Source: Betaproteobacteria bacterium (GTDB lineage: Bacteria; Pseudomonadota; Gammaproteobacteria; Burkholderiales; Ga0077523). Taken from it: 64,000 bases of DNA. A program made the translations under genes and the position numbers. Positions 8,380 through 16,512 of the stretch are shown here, piece by piece. Numbering within the stretch: the stretch's first letter is position 1; each line of letters opens with the position of its first letter. The stretch is taken from positions 71,945 to 135,944 of the forward strand of contig WGLR01000003.1 in the NCBI GenBank assembly GCA_016125475.1, in the 5' to 3' direction. Below the pieces are notes generated by a model. That model did no database searches, had not been told where the DNA came from, and saw only the letters and a program-made list of their open reading frames with translations.

Positions 8380-8720
8380 TCACGGGAAGAACACGTCGAC
8401 GCGCAGCCGGTGCCCATCGGCGGTCAGTGCCGGTGCGTGGATCTCTTCTCGTCGGGGAAGAAATCGAGCGTGAACGGCACGGGCGAAAGAGATTCGGGGC
8501 CGCTCCTCGGGAGGGGCGGTCCCGGGAAATACCGGAACCCGAGCGTGATCGTCTGGCCGATCGGTGGCATGCGAAGATGCGGGCCATCGCGTCACGCGAC
8601 GTCCACGAAGAACTGGGCTTCGGTCCCAGGACTCCCAGCCGCGCGTCGACGTTCTCGCAGACGGCTTCCTTTCGGCGTACACGCGGGCGGCGTGCGCCGA
8701 CATCATGATGTTGAAGGGCT
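8380..8720 (-). pseudogene. Possible decayed coding remnant, unidentified
   Basis: The 426 bp between the IclR gene and the PEP-CTERM gene have no intact gene. On the minus strand short protein-like stretches lie in different frames: MMSAHAARVYAE near 8700, PIGQTITLGFRYFPGP near 8540, then after an apparent frame change ALTADGHRLRVDVFFP and a stop at 8380. The pattern resembles the frameshifted 3' part of a gene. No family could be assigned, and in such GC-rich DNA it could be chance. Confidence 0.25.
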
Positions 8721-8789
8721 GTCTCCGACGGAGGTGGACGGCCGGCGATCGCGGGTCGAGACGTTCTCGCGGGACGCCGGCCGGACCGG

Positions 8790-9599
8790 CTACGGACGAC
8801 GACGGCCCAAACGCACGGCAGCTCCGAGCAGTCCCGCACCCGCCAGCATCAGCGCGAAACTGCCCGGCTCGGGCACGGGCGCCGCGGCCACGCGCGTGAA
8901 CTCGATCGGGCCTTCGCCCTCGACGTCGAGGGTCATCAGGTCGCCACTGATCGCCACGCCCAGAATGTTCGTGTTCGCGAGGCCCCAGTCGCCGATCGTG
9001 GAGCGCCAGGGGGCGCCCTGCAGCGCACCGCCGTTGAATGTGATCCCGTTCGCACCGTTCCACGCGTAGTCGCCGCGCTCCATGCCCGGGCCGCCACCCG
9101 CGTCCGCGATGCCGTCATGCGCGACGAAGTAATTGCCCTGTGGGAGGAACGTGATCACGAGGCCGTCGTCGTGAGGATTCGCGGGGCCTGTGTACCAGCT
9201 GCCGACGATCGCCTGCGCGGGATCGGCGACACGCGCGAGCGTGAGCGGAAGCGGTTCGCCGGACACGGTGACGGTGAGCGTGTCGCCGTCGAGCACGGCC
9301 TTCGTGATCGTGGCATCGGACAGGCTCCAGTCACCGGTCGTGTCGTCGAGCACGGTGGCGGTCAGCGTCTCGGCAATCGGATCGAACGCGTACGTGCCAC
9401 GCTCCATGCCGGGCCCGCCACCGGCGTCGGCGACGCCATCCTCGGACAGATAGAAGATGCCGTCGTCGAAGAACGTGAGGACGACGCCGTTGTCGGAGGG
9501 ATAGCCGGGGCCGTAGTACCACCCTCCGGCGATCGGGCTGGCGGCAGCCGCCACTTGAGAAACGAACGCGAGCACGAGCGTCGCGATGATCGGGCGCAT
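8790..9599 (-). CDS. PEP-CTERM sorted secreted protein with an internal duplication
   Basis: The ATG at 9599 is supported by a GAGGAGA site 8 bp upstream and by an immediate signal peptide (MRPIIATLVLAFVSQVAAA). The 269-aa protein ends with the PEP-CTERM signal: VPEPG, a hydrophobic helix (SFALMLAGAGLLGAAVRL) and GRRRP. Such proteins are exported by Sec, cut and anchored by exosortase EpsH/XrtA-type enzymes, and are linked to exopolysaccharide. The body is two copies of a module of about 115 aa, each with a GGWYYGPG / GSWYTGPA start and the shared core DGVADAGGGPGMERG or DGIADAGGGPGMERG. No enzyme motif is seen. The exosortase gene is not in the window. Confidence 0.88.
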   Translation of the reverse strand: MRPIIATLVLAFVSQVAAAASPIAGGWYYGPGYPSDNGVVLTFFDDGIFYLSEDGVADAGGGPGMERGTYAFDPIAETLTATVLDDTTGDWSLSDATITKAVLDGDTLTVTVSGEPLPLTLARVADPAQAIVGSWYTGPANPHDDGLVITFLPQGNYFVAHDGIADAGGGPGMERGDYAWNGANGITFNGGALQGAPWRSTIGDWGLANTNILGVAISGDLMTLDVEGEGPIEFTRVAAAPVPEPGSFALMLAGAGLLGAAVRLGRRRP

Positions 9600-9736
9600 C
9601 TGGGGGTCTCCTCTGTGTGATATTTGGAACATGCGTTGTTCTCTTCTGATGTGTGGTAACAAATGCATCTTTTGCCGGACAACCGCGAATGCCGTGACAT
9701 TCGTGCCATCGAAGCATTACGGTGAGTGACGGAAGC

Positions 9737-9750
9737 TTGATCGCGATCAA
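9737..9750. promoter_or_regulatory. Perfect FNR/Anr-type binding site
   Basis: TTGATCGCGATCAA is an exact match to the FNR consensus TTGAT-N4-ATCAA and is a 14-bp perfect palindrome. It lies in the 347-bp spacer between the divergent PEP-CTERM gene (start 9599) and the PspC gene (start 9947). No well-placed -10 was found at the class II distance on either strand. A weak TAATGC on the minus strand (9719-9714) is about 5 bp off the ideal distance, so the target gene is uncertain. Confidence 0.65.
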
Positions 9751-9946
9751 TCCGGACGCACGATCCTTGTCGGCACATTGACGGGCATTCGGCCCGGGCG
9801 CGTTGCCCCGTCATGAACCGGGCTGCCTGGTCCACGGTCTACAGGTGAGATCCGGACGGGCACGAGGAATCATGCAGCAGCCGTCCGGGCCGTCGACGGG
9901 AAGACGGTCGGTGAGACCTTTCCCGGCATTCTCGAGGGAGACAGCA

Positions 9947-10378
9947 ATGAAACGACTCTATCGCCTCACGGACGACAAGAAGATCGCCGGCGTGTGCGCC
10001 GGCCTTGGCGAGTATTTCGATCTCGACCCCGTGTTCTTCCGGCTGTTCTTCCTGGTGCTCGTGTTCTTCGGGGGTATCGGCTTCGTCGCTTACGCTGCAG
10101 CCTGGTTTCTCGTTCCGAGAAGCGATGCGGCGTCGGAGCCCCGCGCGGCGTCACGGCTCCATCTCTCCGCGACGGACCGCAAGGTGGCCGGGGTCTGTGG
10201 CGGACTCGGCGAGTTCCTCGATCTCGACCCGGTGTTCATCCGTATCGCGTTCGTGGTGCTGGCGTGCGTCGGCGGGATCGGCATCGTGCTCTACGCCGCG
10301 TGCTGGCTCGTGATCCCGAAGGACGTGGGCGGCTATATCGACCACTCGCGTTCGGGCGGAGACGTGAACGCGCACTGA
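9947..10378 (+). CDS. Tandem PspC-domain membrane protein
   Basis: Start at ATG 9947, preceded by GAGGGAGA. The 143-aa protein is two PspC modules in a row. Each has a charged head (RLTDDKKIAGVCAGLGEYF; SATDRKVAGVCGGLGEFL), a DLDPVF(F/I)R turn, one transmembrane helix with a GGIG kink and a W-LVIP/LVP end. PspC proteins are inner-membrane components or relatives of the phage-shock stress response, where PspB/C sense envelope stress. No pspA, pspB or pspF is nearby, so a stand-alone envelope-stress or toxin-like membrane role is more likely. An FNR-type box lies about 200 bp upstream. Confidence 0.88.
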   Translation: MKRLYRLTDDKKIAGVCAGLGEYFDLDPVFFRLFFLVLVFFGGIGFVAYAAAWFLVPRSDAASEPRAASRLHLSATDRKVAGVCGGLGEFLDLDPVFIRIAFVVLACVGGIGIVLYAACWLVIPKDVGGYIDHSRSGGDVNAH

Positions 10379-10427
10379 GCGGCCGCGCCGCGCGCGTGCT
10401 GGCCGGGCCGTATTGCGCAGGACACCA

Positions 10428-10613
10428 TCAACCGGAATTCCTCGACGCGAAGTATCCCAGCGCGATGCCCAGGACCACGAGCGCACCGATGATCCACGGC
10501 ACGACGGGTAGATAGTCGCGCGCGAGCACCGCGACGATCACGACGATCGCGAGCGAGATGCCGCCGGTCACGCCGGCGATGGCCACGAACGGGTTGCCTC
10601 TCTGTCCAGACAT
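10428..10613 (-). CDS. Small membrane protein with two transmembrane helices
   Basis: Start at ATG 10613, with GAGGAGA just upstream; an open frame runs further to 10697 without a better site. The 61-aa product consists almost wholly of two hydrophobic helices (GGISLAIVVIVAVLA and PWIIGALVVLGIALGYFA) joined by RDYLPVV. It is convergent with the PspC gene. No family recognised and no function proposed. Confidence 0.6.
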   Translation of the reverse strand: MSGQRGNPFVAIAGVTGGISLAIVVIVAVLARDYLPVVPWIIGALVVLGIALGYFASRNSG

Positions 10614-10891
10614 CTCTGTCTCCTCATTCCCTCGCCCGGGTACCAGAACGCGCTGCCGCATGGAGACCGCCCGGACAGGTCGTCCTGTCGCGATCATGGT
10701 CCGGTCACGACGCGTCCAGCCGGAATACCGGATGACCGGCGTCCGTGCAAGCCGTGCTGCCGCATGAACGTGTCAAGTTTGCCGCAACATTGACATTGCA
10801 CAAGCGCGGTGTCACCGGCCCGTCGTACAAAGCGCCGAGCGGGTTGGGTGAACGATGGCTGGCGTTCGGGCCGTGCAACGGAGACCAAAGG

Positions 10892-11674
10892 ATGAAATCA
10901 GGCGAGGGGCAGGCCGGAGGCGGCCAGGCGCGCGAGCGAGGGTCGCGCGTCGCGCGATGGTGGCTCACCCTCGTCGTCCTGCTTTGCGCGTACGTCGGGT
11001 GCGGGATCGGGACGGCTGCCGCCGGCGCGATCGTCACGCCGAACGTCCGGTTCACCGATGGCGTGCGCACGGTCGACATCGCCTGGCTCGCTCCCGGGGC
11101 GAATGTCGTCGACAGCGATCTCGCGGTCATCCGGGACAACCTGTCGCTGCAGTCCCTGTTCGCGATGGCACCCGCGTTCGACGAGGTGAACGCGTACTTC
11201 GTCGACGCGATCCGGTTCTGTCCGGACGAGGAGTACCAGAGGCTCGCCGGACAGATTCTCGGGTGTGCGCCGCAGCCAGGCAACGTGGTCGTGCTCGACT
11301 CCGGTGCGGCCGCGGGCATGCTCGGGGTGCTCGTCATCGAGCACGAACTCGGTCACGCCATGAATCTCGGTCACGTCCCGGGCCAGAACACGAATCTCAT
11401 GAACCCGCTCATCCAGAGCGGCGTCCTGAACGCCGGCCAGTGGAACGCGATCCTCGCCAGTCCACTGCTGATCCGGGACCCCGCGGACCAGAACCACTTC
11501 TCGATCAGCGTGCGACCGATCGCGGTCCTCGCGGTGCCAGAACCCGGGACTCTGGTTCTGGTGGCGGGGGTGGTCCTGCTCGCCCGCTTTCCGCGGGCGG
11601 GAAGGCGTCGATCCCGCGGGACCGGCGCCTCCCGAGACGCGGGCGACGCGCCGGTCCGTCAGCTTCTGCCGTAG
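10892..11674 (+). CDS. PEP-CTERM zinc metalloprotease-like protein
   Basis: ATG 10892 follows GGAGACC. The 260-aa protein has a twin-arginine-poor, long signal region with a hydrophobic core (WWLTLVVLLCAYVGCGIG). Near residue 155 is the zinc-binding consensus HELGHAMNLGH, which fits the metzincin-type HExxHxxGxxH, and NLMNPLI follows in the place of the Met-turn. The C-terminus is a PEP-CTERM signal (VPEPG, a hydrophobic helix, AGRRR). It is therefore probably a surface-anchored or released peptidase sorted by an exosortase. Its last 16 bp overlap the convergent gene at 11659-11907. The substrate is unknown; its nearness to other surface genes makes a role in processing surface proteins possible. 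Confidence 0.85.
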   Translation: MKSGEGQAGGGQARERGSRVARWWLTLVVLLCAYVGCGIGTAAAGAIVTPNVRFTDGVRTVDIAWLAPGANVVDSDLAVIRDNLSLQSLFAMAPAFDEVNAYFVDAIRFCPDEEYQRLAGQILGCAPQPGNVVVLDSGAAAGMLGVLVIEHELGHAMNLGHVPGQNTNLMNPLIQSGVLNAGQWNAILASPLLIRDPADQNHFSISVRPIAVLAVPEPGTLVLVAGVVLLARFPRAGRRRSRGTGASRDAGDAPVRQLLP

Positions 11675-11907
11675 GTCTTCTCCGCCTTCGCGAGATTGCC
11701 CGCGGGATCGGCCATGAACTTCTTCTTGGCACCCTCGCTGCTGAAGCAGTAGGTCTTGCCGTCGATCATCTCGGTCACCGAGCACTTGGTCATCACGTGC
11801 TTGCCCAGAGCGAGGCCGTAGGCGCACTCGTCGTTGAACTCGCCCTTGGCTGCGAACACGCTGCCCGCGAACAGGACCATCAGAGCCGCCATCAGGATCC
11901 TTCTCAT
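11659..11907 (-). CDS. Small periplasmic YHS-like protein
   Basis: The 82-aa product starts at ATG 11907 after GAAGGAGAAG and has a clear signal peptide (MRRILMAALMVLFAGSVFAA). The mature part (FNDECAYGLALGKHVMTKCS, then DGKTYCFSSEGAKKKFMADP) resembles YHS-type metal-associated domains: three cysteines and the usual TYCFSSEGAKKKF block. YHS domains often accompany heavy-metal or copper proteins. Its 3' end overlaps the convergent protease gene by 16 bp. Confidence 0.75.
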   Translation of the reverse strand: MRRILMAALMVLFAGSVFAAKGEFNDECAYGLALGKHVMTKCSVTEMIDGKTYCFSSEGAKKKFMADPAGNLAKAEKTYGRS

Positions 11908-12021
11908 GCGCCTTCTCCTTCAGTCGTTGACCACAGGGAACCCGCCACGAACGTGAGCGGGTGCCCCACTATATCCCTTTCGGGTAATCCCGGACGCGGC
12001 GGCCGCCTGGGGAGGGGCTCC

Positions 12022-12063
12022 TTGACGCTCGTCAATGTCCACGGGGCGCGAGGCACGTATACA
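12022..12063 (+). promoter_or_regulatory. Class II FNR-type promoter of the GLFV dehydrogenase/ferredoxin oxidoreductase operon
   Basis: TTGACGCTCGTCAA (12022-12035) is a perfect palindrome of the FNR/FixK type (TTGA-N6-TCAA). Its centre, 12028.5, is 29.5 bp before the first base of TATACA (12058-12063), a good -10. That places the centre at -41.5 from a start near 12070, exactly the spacing of class II CRP/FNR-activated promoters. The leader to the ATG at 12163 would be about 93 nt. Confidence 0.65.
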
Positions 12064-12162
12064 GCCGGATAGAGACGGCGCGCGTGTCATCGAGTCGGTG
12101 CCGCATCGTGCGGCGCAACGGGGCGCGCCGACGTCGACGATCCAGAGGAAGGGGCGCGGACC

Positions 12163-13272
12163 ATGGGTGTTTTCGATCTTGCGGACGATCTCGGGCCTGC
12201 GAAGGTCGTCCACGTGCACGAGCCGTCGCACGGACTCAGGGGAGTCCTCGTGGTCGACAACGTCGCGTGCGGACCTGCCATCGGCGGGCTGCGCATGGCG
12301 CCCGACGTCACCCTGACGGAATGCGCGCGTCTCGCGCGGGCGATGACGCTGAAGAATGCCTCCGCGGGTCTGTCCCACGGCGGTGGCAAGTCCGTGCTGC
12401 AGGGCGACCCGCGGATGGACGCCGACGCGAAGCAGGCGCTGATCCGCGCGTTCGCACACGCACTGCGCCACGAGACGGACTACATCTTCGGCCCCGACAT
12501 GGGCACGAACGAGACGTGCATGGCCTGGGTGCACGACGAGATCGGCCGATCGGTGGGCCTGCCGTCGGTGCTCGGCGGCATCCCGCTAGACGAGATCGGT
12601 GCGACGGGCTGGGGAATCCGTCACGCGGCCGAAGTCGCGGCCCGTTACCGTGGTCTCGAACTCCGCGGTGCACGCGTCGCCATTCAGGGATACGGGGCCG
12701 TCGGCCGGCACGCGGCGCGGTTTCTCGCCCGGGCGGGCGCCGTGCTCGTGGCCGTTGCGGACTCGCGTGGGACCGTCGTGGACGCCGGCGGGCTCGATGT
12801 CGCCGCGCTGGACGAACTGAAGGCAGCCGGGCGGTCCGTGACCGACTATCCCAGGGGGCGACACGTGTCGCAGGACGCGATCGTCGAGGTCGACTGCGAC
12901 ATCTGGATTCCCGCGGCACGCCCGGACGTGGTGCGCGAGGACAACGTCGGTCGACTGCGCACGAAGCTCGTGCTGCAAGGGGCCAACATCCCGTGCACGG
13001 ACGGCGCCGAGCGCATGCTCCACGAGCGCGGTGTCCTGGTGGTCCCGGATTTCATCGCCAATGCGGGCGGCGTGATCTGTGCGGCGATGGAATACCGGGG
13101 GGCGACGCAGGCGGCCGCGCTCGATGCAATCGCCGAGAAGGTGCGCGCCAACACCGAAACCGTGCTCGCGGCCAGTCGCAACGATCAGTGTCTGCCGCGC
13201 CAGGCAGCCGTGGAACACGCCGCCGGGCGTGTGCGACAGGCGATGAAGACGCGCCGTTTCTCGATCATGTGA
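12163..13272 (+). CDS. Glu/Leu/Phe/Val-type amino-acid dehydrogenase
   Basis: The 369-aa length and motifs match the leucine/valine/phenylalanine dehydrogenase branch of the GLFV family. It shows GGLRMAPDVTLTE, then MTLKNASAGLSHGGGKSVLQGDP with the substrate and catalytic lysines, then GPDMGTNE. A Rossmann domain follows with GYGAVGRHAARFL and ADSRG, and then PDFIANAGGVICA. It would oxidatively deaminate an amino acid to a 2-oxoacid with NAD(P). The first gene of an operon, it is followed 31 bp later by genes for a 2-oxoacid:ferredoxin oxidoreductase, which would take that 2-oxoacid to an acyl-CoA. Branched-chain or aromatic substrates are plausible; the exact one is not determined. Confidence 0.92.
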   Translation: MGVFDLADDLGPAKVVHVHEPSHGLRGVLVVDNVACGPAIGGLRMAPDVTLTECARLARAMTLKNASAGLSHGGGKSVLQGDPRMDADAKQALIRAFAHALRHETDYIFGPDMGTNETCMAWVHDEIGRSVGLPSVLGGIPLDEIGATGWGIRHAAEVAARYRGLELRGARVAIQGYGAVGRHAARFLARAGAVLVAVADSRGTVVDAGGLDVAALDELKAAGRSVTDYPRGRHVSQDAIVEVDCDIWIPAARPDVVREDNVGRLRTKLVLQGANIPCTDGAERMLHERGVLVVPDFIANAGGVICAAMEYRGATQAAALDAIAEKVRANTETVLAASRNDQCLPRQAAVEHAAGRVRQAMKTRRFSIM

Positions 13273-13303
13273 CTGCATTTCGCTGGGCACACCGCGAGAT
13301 CCC

Positions 13304-14233
13304 ATGTTCCGCATACGCATCCACGGTCGGGGTGGTCAGGGGGTGAAGACCGCGAGCCGCATCCTCGGCTCGGCGCTGTTCCTGTCGGGCTACGAGGTCC
13401 AGGACGCGCCGCGCTACGGTGCCGAGCGGCGCGGGGCGCCGATCTTCGCGTACGTCCGTGCGTCGCACGCGCCGATCCTCGAAAGAGGCGTCATCACCGT
13501 TCCGGACCTCGTCGTCGTGGCCGACGAGACACTCGTGCCCTTTCCCGCCGCAGGCGTTCTTCAGGGCATCGGCGACCACACGGTGCTGCTCCTGGACAGC
13601 AGGATCGACGCGGCCCGCTGGCGCGACCGGCTGAAGCTCACGGGGCCGATCCTCACCCTTCCGGCCGGTGAGTGCGGCGGCGATGCCGTGGCACGCCCGC
13701 TCACCGGCACCCGATGTGCCGGCGCCGCCGCGCGTCTGCTCGGTGTGATCGCATGGGACACGCTGGAAGCCGCCCTCCACGAGGAAGTGGGTGGTCTCGG
13801 GGCGCGGAGTCTTGCGGCGAATCTCCAGTGCGCGCGCGCGGCCTTCGACGCAATGGCCGCTCACGAGGGCATCGTCTCCGAGGGGCGGGCGATCGGTGCC
13901 GCCGGGTATCGCGCCCCCGACTGGATCGACGTTCCCGTGGAGGACGTGCTGCTGTCCGGTCCCGACATCAGGCACCCCTCGAGCAGTGCGCTCGCACGGA
14001 CCGGGACCTGGCGGACGCAGCGGCCCGTCATCGACCCCGAGGCGTGCAACCGCTGTTCGTGGATCTGCAGCACGCTGTGTCCGGACAGCGCGATTCTCGT
14101 CGACGCGGATCACCGGCCCACCGTTGACTACGAACACTGCAAGGGCTGCATGGTGTGTGTCGCGGTGTGTCCCGCCCATGCGATTCGTGCGGAGCGGGAA
14201 GACCGGGACGCAGGCGCCGGAGAACCGACATGA
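13304..14233 (+). CDS. 2-oxoacid:ferredoxin oxidoreductase, fused gamma and delta (4Fe-4S) subunits
   Basis: The 309-aa protein joins two subunits usually encoded separately. Residues 1-190 are the gamma subunit (GRGGQGVKTASRILG and YGAERRGAPIFAYVR). Residues 240-300 are a bacterial-type ferredoxin delta part with two clusters: CNRCSWICSTLCP and CKGCMVCVAVCP. The enzyme decarboxylates a 2-oxoacid oxidatively to acyl-CoA, passing electrons to ferredoxin. Its stop overlaps the next start (ATGA at 14230-14233), so the complex is translationally coupled. Such enzymes are oxygen-sensitive in many organisms, in keeping with the FNR-type promoter upstream. Confidence 0.93.
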   Translation: MFRIRIHGRGGQGVKTASRILGSALFLSGYEVQDAPRYGAERRGAPIFAYVRASHAPILERGVITVPDLVVVADETLVPFPAAGVLQGIGDHTVLLLDSRIDAARWRDRLKLTGPILTLPAGECGGDAVARPLTGTRCAGAAARLLGVIAWDTLEAALHEEVGGLGARSLAANLQCARAAFDAMAAHEGIVSEGRAIGAAGYRAPDWIDVPVEDVLLSGPDIRHPSSSALARTGTWRTQRPVIDPEACNRCSWICSTLCPDSAILVDADHRPTVDYEHCKGCMVCVAVCPAHAIRAEREDRDAGAGEPT

Positions 14234-15468
14234 CGCGTTCGCTGCTGACGGGGAACGCTGCCGCCGCCTGGGGGGCGCGTCTTGCCCGGGTCGACTACGT
14301 GCCGGCATTCCCGATCACGCCGCAGACGGAGATCATCGAGACGCTCGCGCACTGGTACGACAGCGGTGCGATGGACGGCCGCTTCGTGACGCTGGAATCC
14401 GAGCACTCCATGATCACGGCCGCGGCCGCGGCGGCCGCCACCGGTGTGCGGGTGTTCACGGCGACTTCGAGTCAGGGACTCCTGCACGCGATGGAGATGC
14501 TCTTCACGGTGTCGGGCTGGCGAGCCCCCTTCGTGCTGGTGAACGTCTCCCGCGCGCTCGCGAGCCCGATCACGCTCGAGCCCGATCACACCGACATCCT
14601 CGCCGCGCGCGACAGCGGATTCCTGCAGATCCACTGCGCGACGTGTCAGGAGGTGCTCGACAGCGTCCTGCTGGCGTACCGGCTCGCGGAGGACGCGCGC
14701 GTGCGTCTGCCCGTGATCGTGAACATGGACGGCTTCTACCTCTCGTTCACGAGGGAACCGGTCGAACTGCCGGACGACAGCGCGGTCGCCGGGTTCCTGC
14801 CCGGGTTCGATGGCGATGCGATCGGCTTCCGGGCGAGCCGGCCGATCAGCCAGGCGGTCGCGGTGCTCGGAGGATCGCCGTATTCCTACTTCCGCTACGA
14901 GGTTCACCTCGCCCAGAGGCAGGCCCTCGCGGTGTACGACGAGATCGCACAGGCATTCGCGGACCGCTTCGGGCGCATGCATCCCGCCGTGGAAGCCTAC
15001 CGGTGCGAGGACGCGTCCATCGTCTTCTTCATGATCGGCGCGTTCGCGACGAAGGCGAAGGAGGCCGTGGACAGGCTGCGCGAGGCCGGGTTCGACGTCG
15101 GGCTCGTGAGGCCGAGGCTGCTGCGACCCTGTCCGTCGCAGGCACTGCGTGACCTCCTGCTGGGACGCAGCGCGGTCGTCGTGATCGATCAGAACCTGTC
15201 GATGGGGAAGGGCGGCGTCCTCCACGCGGAACTCGCTTCCGTGCTGTACGGACAGCAGGGCGCGCCGCTGCTCCTCCTGTTCGTCGGCGGGCTGGGCGGT
15301 CGCGACCTGCCGCCCGAGGAATTCTTCGAGATGGCGAAGGTTGCGCGCGCGGCCGTGAGCGAAGGGCGCGCGCCGGAGCCGAGGCTGCTCTACACCGCCC
15401 GCGAGCTGCGGGAGTTCAGAAAGCTGCAGGCGATCGCGACCGAGGAACGACGGGAGGCGGGCTCATGA
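14230..15468 (+). CDS. 2-oxoacid:ferredoxin oxidoreductase alpha subunit
   Basis: Start at ATG 14230, overlapping the stop of the gamma-delta gene by 4 bp. The 412-aa protein has the pyrimidine-binding thiamine-diphosphate domain (VDYVPAFPITPQTEIIE; TLESEHSMITAAAAAAATG; FTATSSQGLLHAMEML) and the C-terminal transketolase-like domain (FFMIGAFATKAKEAVDRLREAG; VVVIDQNLSMGKGG). This layout matches PorA and VorB alpha subunits. It ends with an ATGA overlap to the beta gene. Together with the GLFV dehydrogenase, a role in branched-chain or aromatic 2-oxoacid oxidation is more likely than pyruvate alone, but this is inference. Confidence 0.93.
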   Translation: MTRSLLTGNAAAAWGARLARVDYVPAFPITPQTEIIETLAHWYDSGAMDGRFVTLESEHSMITAAAAAAATGVRVFTATSSQGLLHAMEMLFTVSGWRAPFVLVNVSRALASPITLEPDHTDILAARDSGFLQIHCATCQEVLDSVLLAYRLAEDARVRLPVIVNMDGFYLSFTREPVELPDDSAVAGFLPGFDGDAIGFRASRPISQAVAVLGGSPYSYFRYEVHLAQRQALAVYDEIAQAFADRFGRMHPAVEAYRCEDASIVFFMIGAFATKAKEAVDRLREAGFDVGLVRPRLLRPCPSQALRDLLLGRSAVVVIDQNLSMGKGGVLHAELASVLYGQQGAPLLLLFVGGLGGRDLPPEEFFEMAKVARAAVSEGRAPEPRLLYTARELREFRKLQAIATEERREAGS

Positions 15469-16379
15469 GCGAGCAGACGATCCGGCGCATGAAGGATTTG
15501 CCGACCACCCACCTGCTGGCGGGCGGAACCGCGATGTGTGCAGGGTGTGGCGGACTCGAGGCACTGCACGAGATCCACGACGTGCTCGGGCGCAAGGTGG
15601 TTTTCGTGAACGCGGCGGGCTGCATGACCCTGCTGTCCGTGTACCCGTTCACGCCGTTCCGGTCGGGCTTTCTCTACACGTCGATGGCCTCGGCGGCGGC
15701 AGGCGCGCAGGGTGTCCGGGATGCGCTCGACATCCTGATGCGGAAGGGGAAGCTGCCACCGGACGAGGACATGACCGTGGCCGTGCTGGCGGGCGACGGC
15801 TCGTCCTACGGCATGGGGCTCTCCGCCACGTCCTCCGCGATCGAGCGCGGGCTCGATTTCCTCTACGTGTGCTACGACAACGAGGGCTACGGCAACACCG
15901 GGCAGCAGGCGTCCGGAGCGACCCCGCACGGCGCGAAGACCGCGACGACCGCGGGCGAACGCGGCTTTCCGGGCTTCAAGAAGGATCTGTTCGCGATCTG
16001 GGCGGCACACCGACCGGCGTACGTCGCCACGGTGATCGGGGCGGAGCCGCTCGACCTGGCCCGGAAGGTCGAGAAAGCCGCACAGATGCAGGGGCCCCGC
16101 CTGATCCTGGCGCTCGCGCCGTGCCCCACCGGCTGGGACTTCGACCCGGCCCTCTCCGTCGAGATCGGCAGGCTCGCCGTGCGGACCGGTGTCTGGCCAC
16201 TCAAGGAATACGTGGGCGGGAAGGTCGCGCACACGCGCATCCCGCATCCGCGTGCACCCGTCGAGGACTACCTGAAGCTGCAGGGGCGGTTTGCGCACCT
16301 TTTCGAACCGGTGCGCAGGGAGCCCGAACTGGCGGCCATTCAGGCGACGGTCGATGAATATTGGGCAGGTGTCGATTGA
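15465..16379 (+). CDS. 2-oxoacid:ferredoxin oxidoreductase beta subunit
   Basis: The 304-aa protein carries the thiamine-diphosphate and 4Fe-4S site of the beta subunit. It shows MCAGCGG and AAGCM cysteines near the N-terminus, the Mg-TPP motif GDGSSYGMGL followed by DNEGYGNTGQQASGATP, and a late cysteine in APCPTGW. This completes a gamma-delta/alpha/beta enzyme. The gene is coupled to the alpha gene by ATGA (15465-15468) and is last in the operon; REP-rich DNA begins only 8 bp after its stop, where the transcript may end or be stabilised. Confidence 0.93.
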   Translation: MSEQTIRRMKDLPTTHLLAGGTAMCAGCGGLEALHEIHDVLGRKVVFVNAAGCMTLLSVYPFTPFRSGFLYTSMASAAAGAQGVRDALDILMRKGKLPPDEDMTVAVLAGDGSSYGMGLSATSSAIERGLDFLYVCYDNEGYGNTGQQASGATPHGAKTATTAGERGFPGFKKDLFAIWAAHRPAYVATVIGAEPLDLARKVEKAAQMQGPRLILALAPCPTGWDFDPALSVEIGRLAVRTGVWPLKEYVGGKVAHTRIPHPRAPVEDYLKLQGRFAHLFEPVRREPELAAIQATVDEYWAGVD

Positions 16380-16386
16380 TACCGCC

Positions 16387-16512
16387 GGTGCGTGGTACGC
16401 ACCATACGGGGGCTTGGCGGATATTGGTCGAGACAGCCGGTGCGTGGTACGCACCCTACGCGGACTTGTCGGATATCGGTCGAGACGGCCGGTGCGTGGT
16501 ACGCACCCTACG
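16387..16512 (+). repeat. 52-bp tandem repeat carrying REP palindromes
   Basis: Three copies of the palindrome GGTGCGTGGTACGCACC begin at 16387, 16439 and 16491, exactly 52 bp apart. The intervening 35 bp (ending in GATATCGGTCGAGACGGCC or a near form) are also repeated. Read on the other strand each copy starts CGTAGGGTGCGTACC, the GTAG-headed form known for REP elements. The same palindrome recurs at 49312-49433. Confidence 0.85.

Noticed and set aside
9692-9708. Possible sigma-54 promoter (TGGCACG) upstream of the PEP-CTERM gene
   Set aside because: The -24 half is perfect but the -12 half reads TCAC rather than TTGC, so the required GC is missing.
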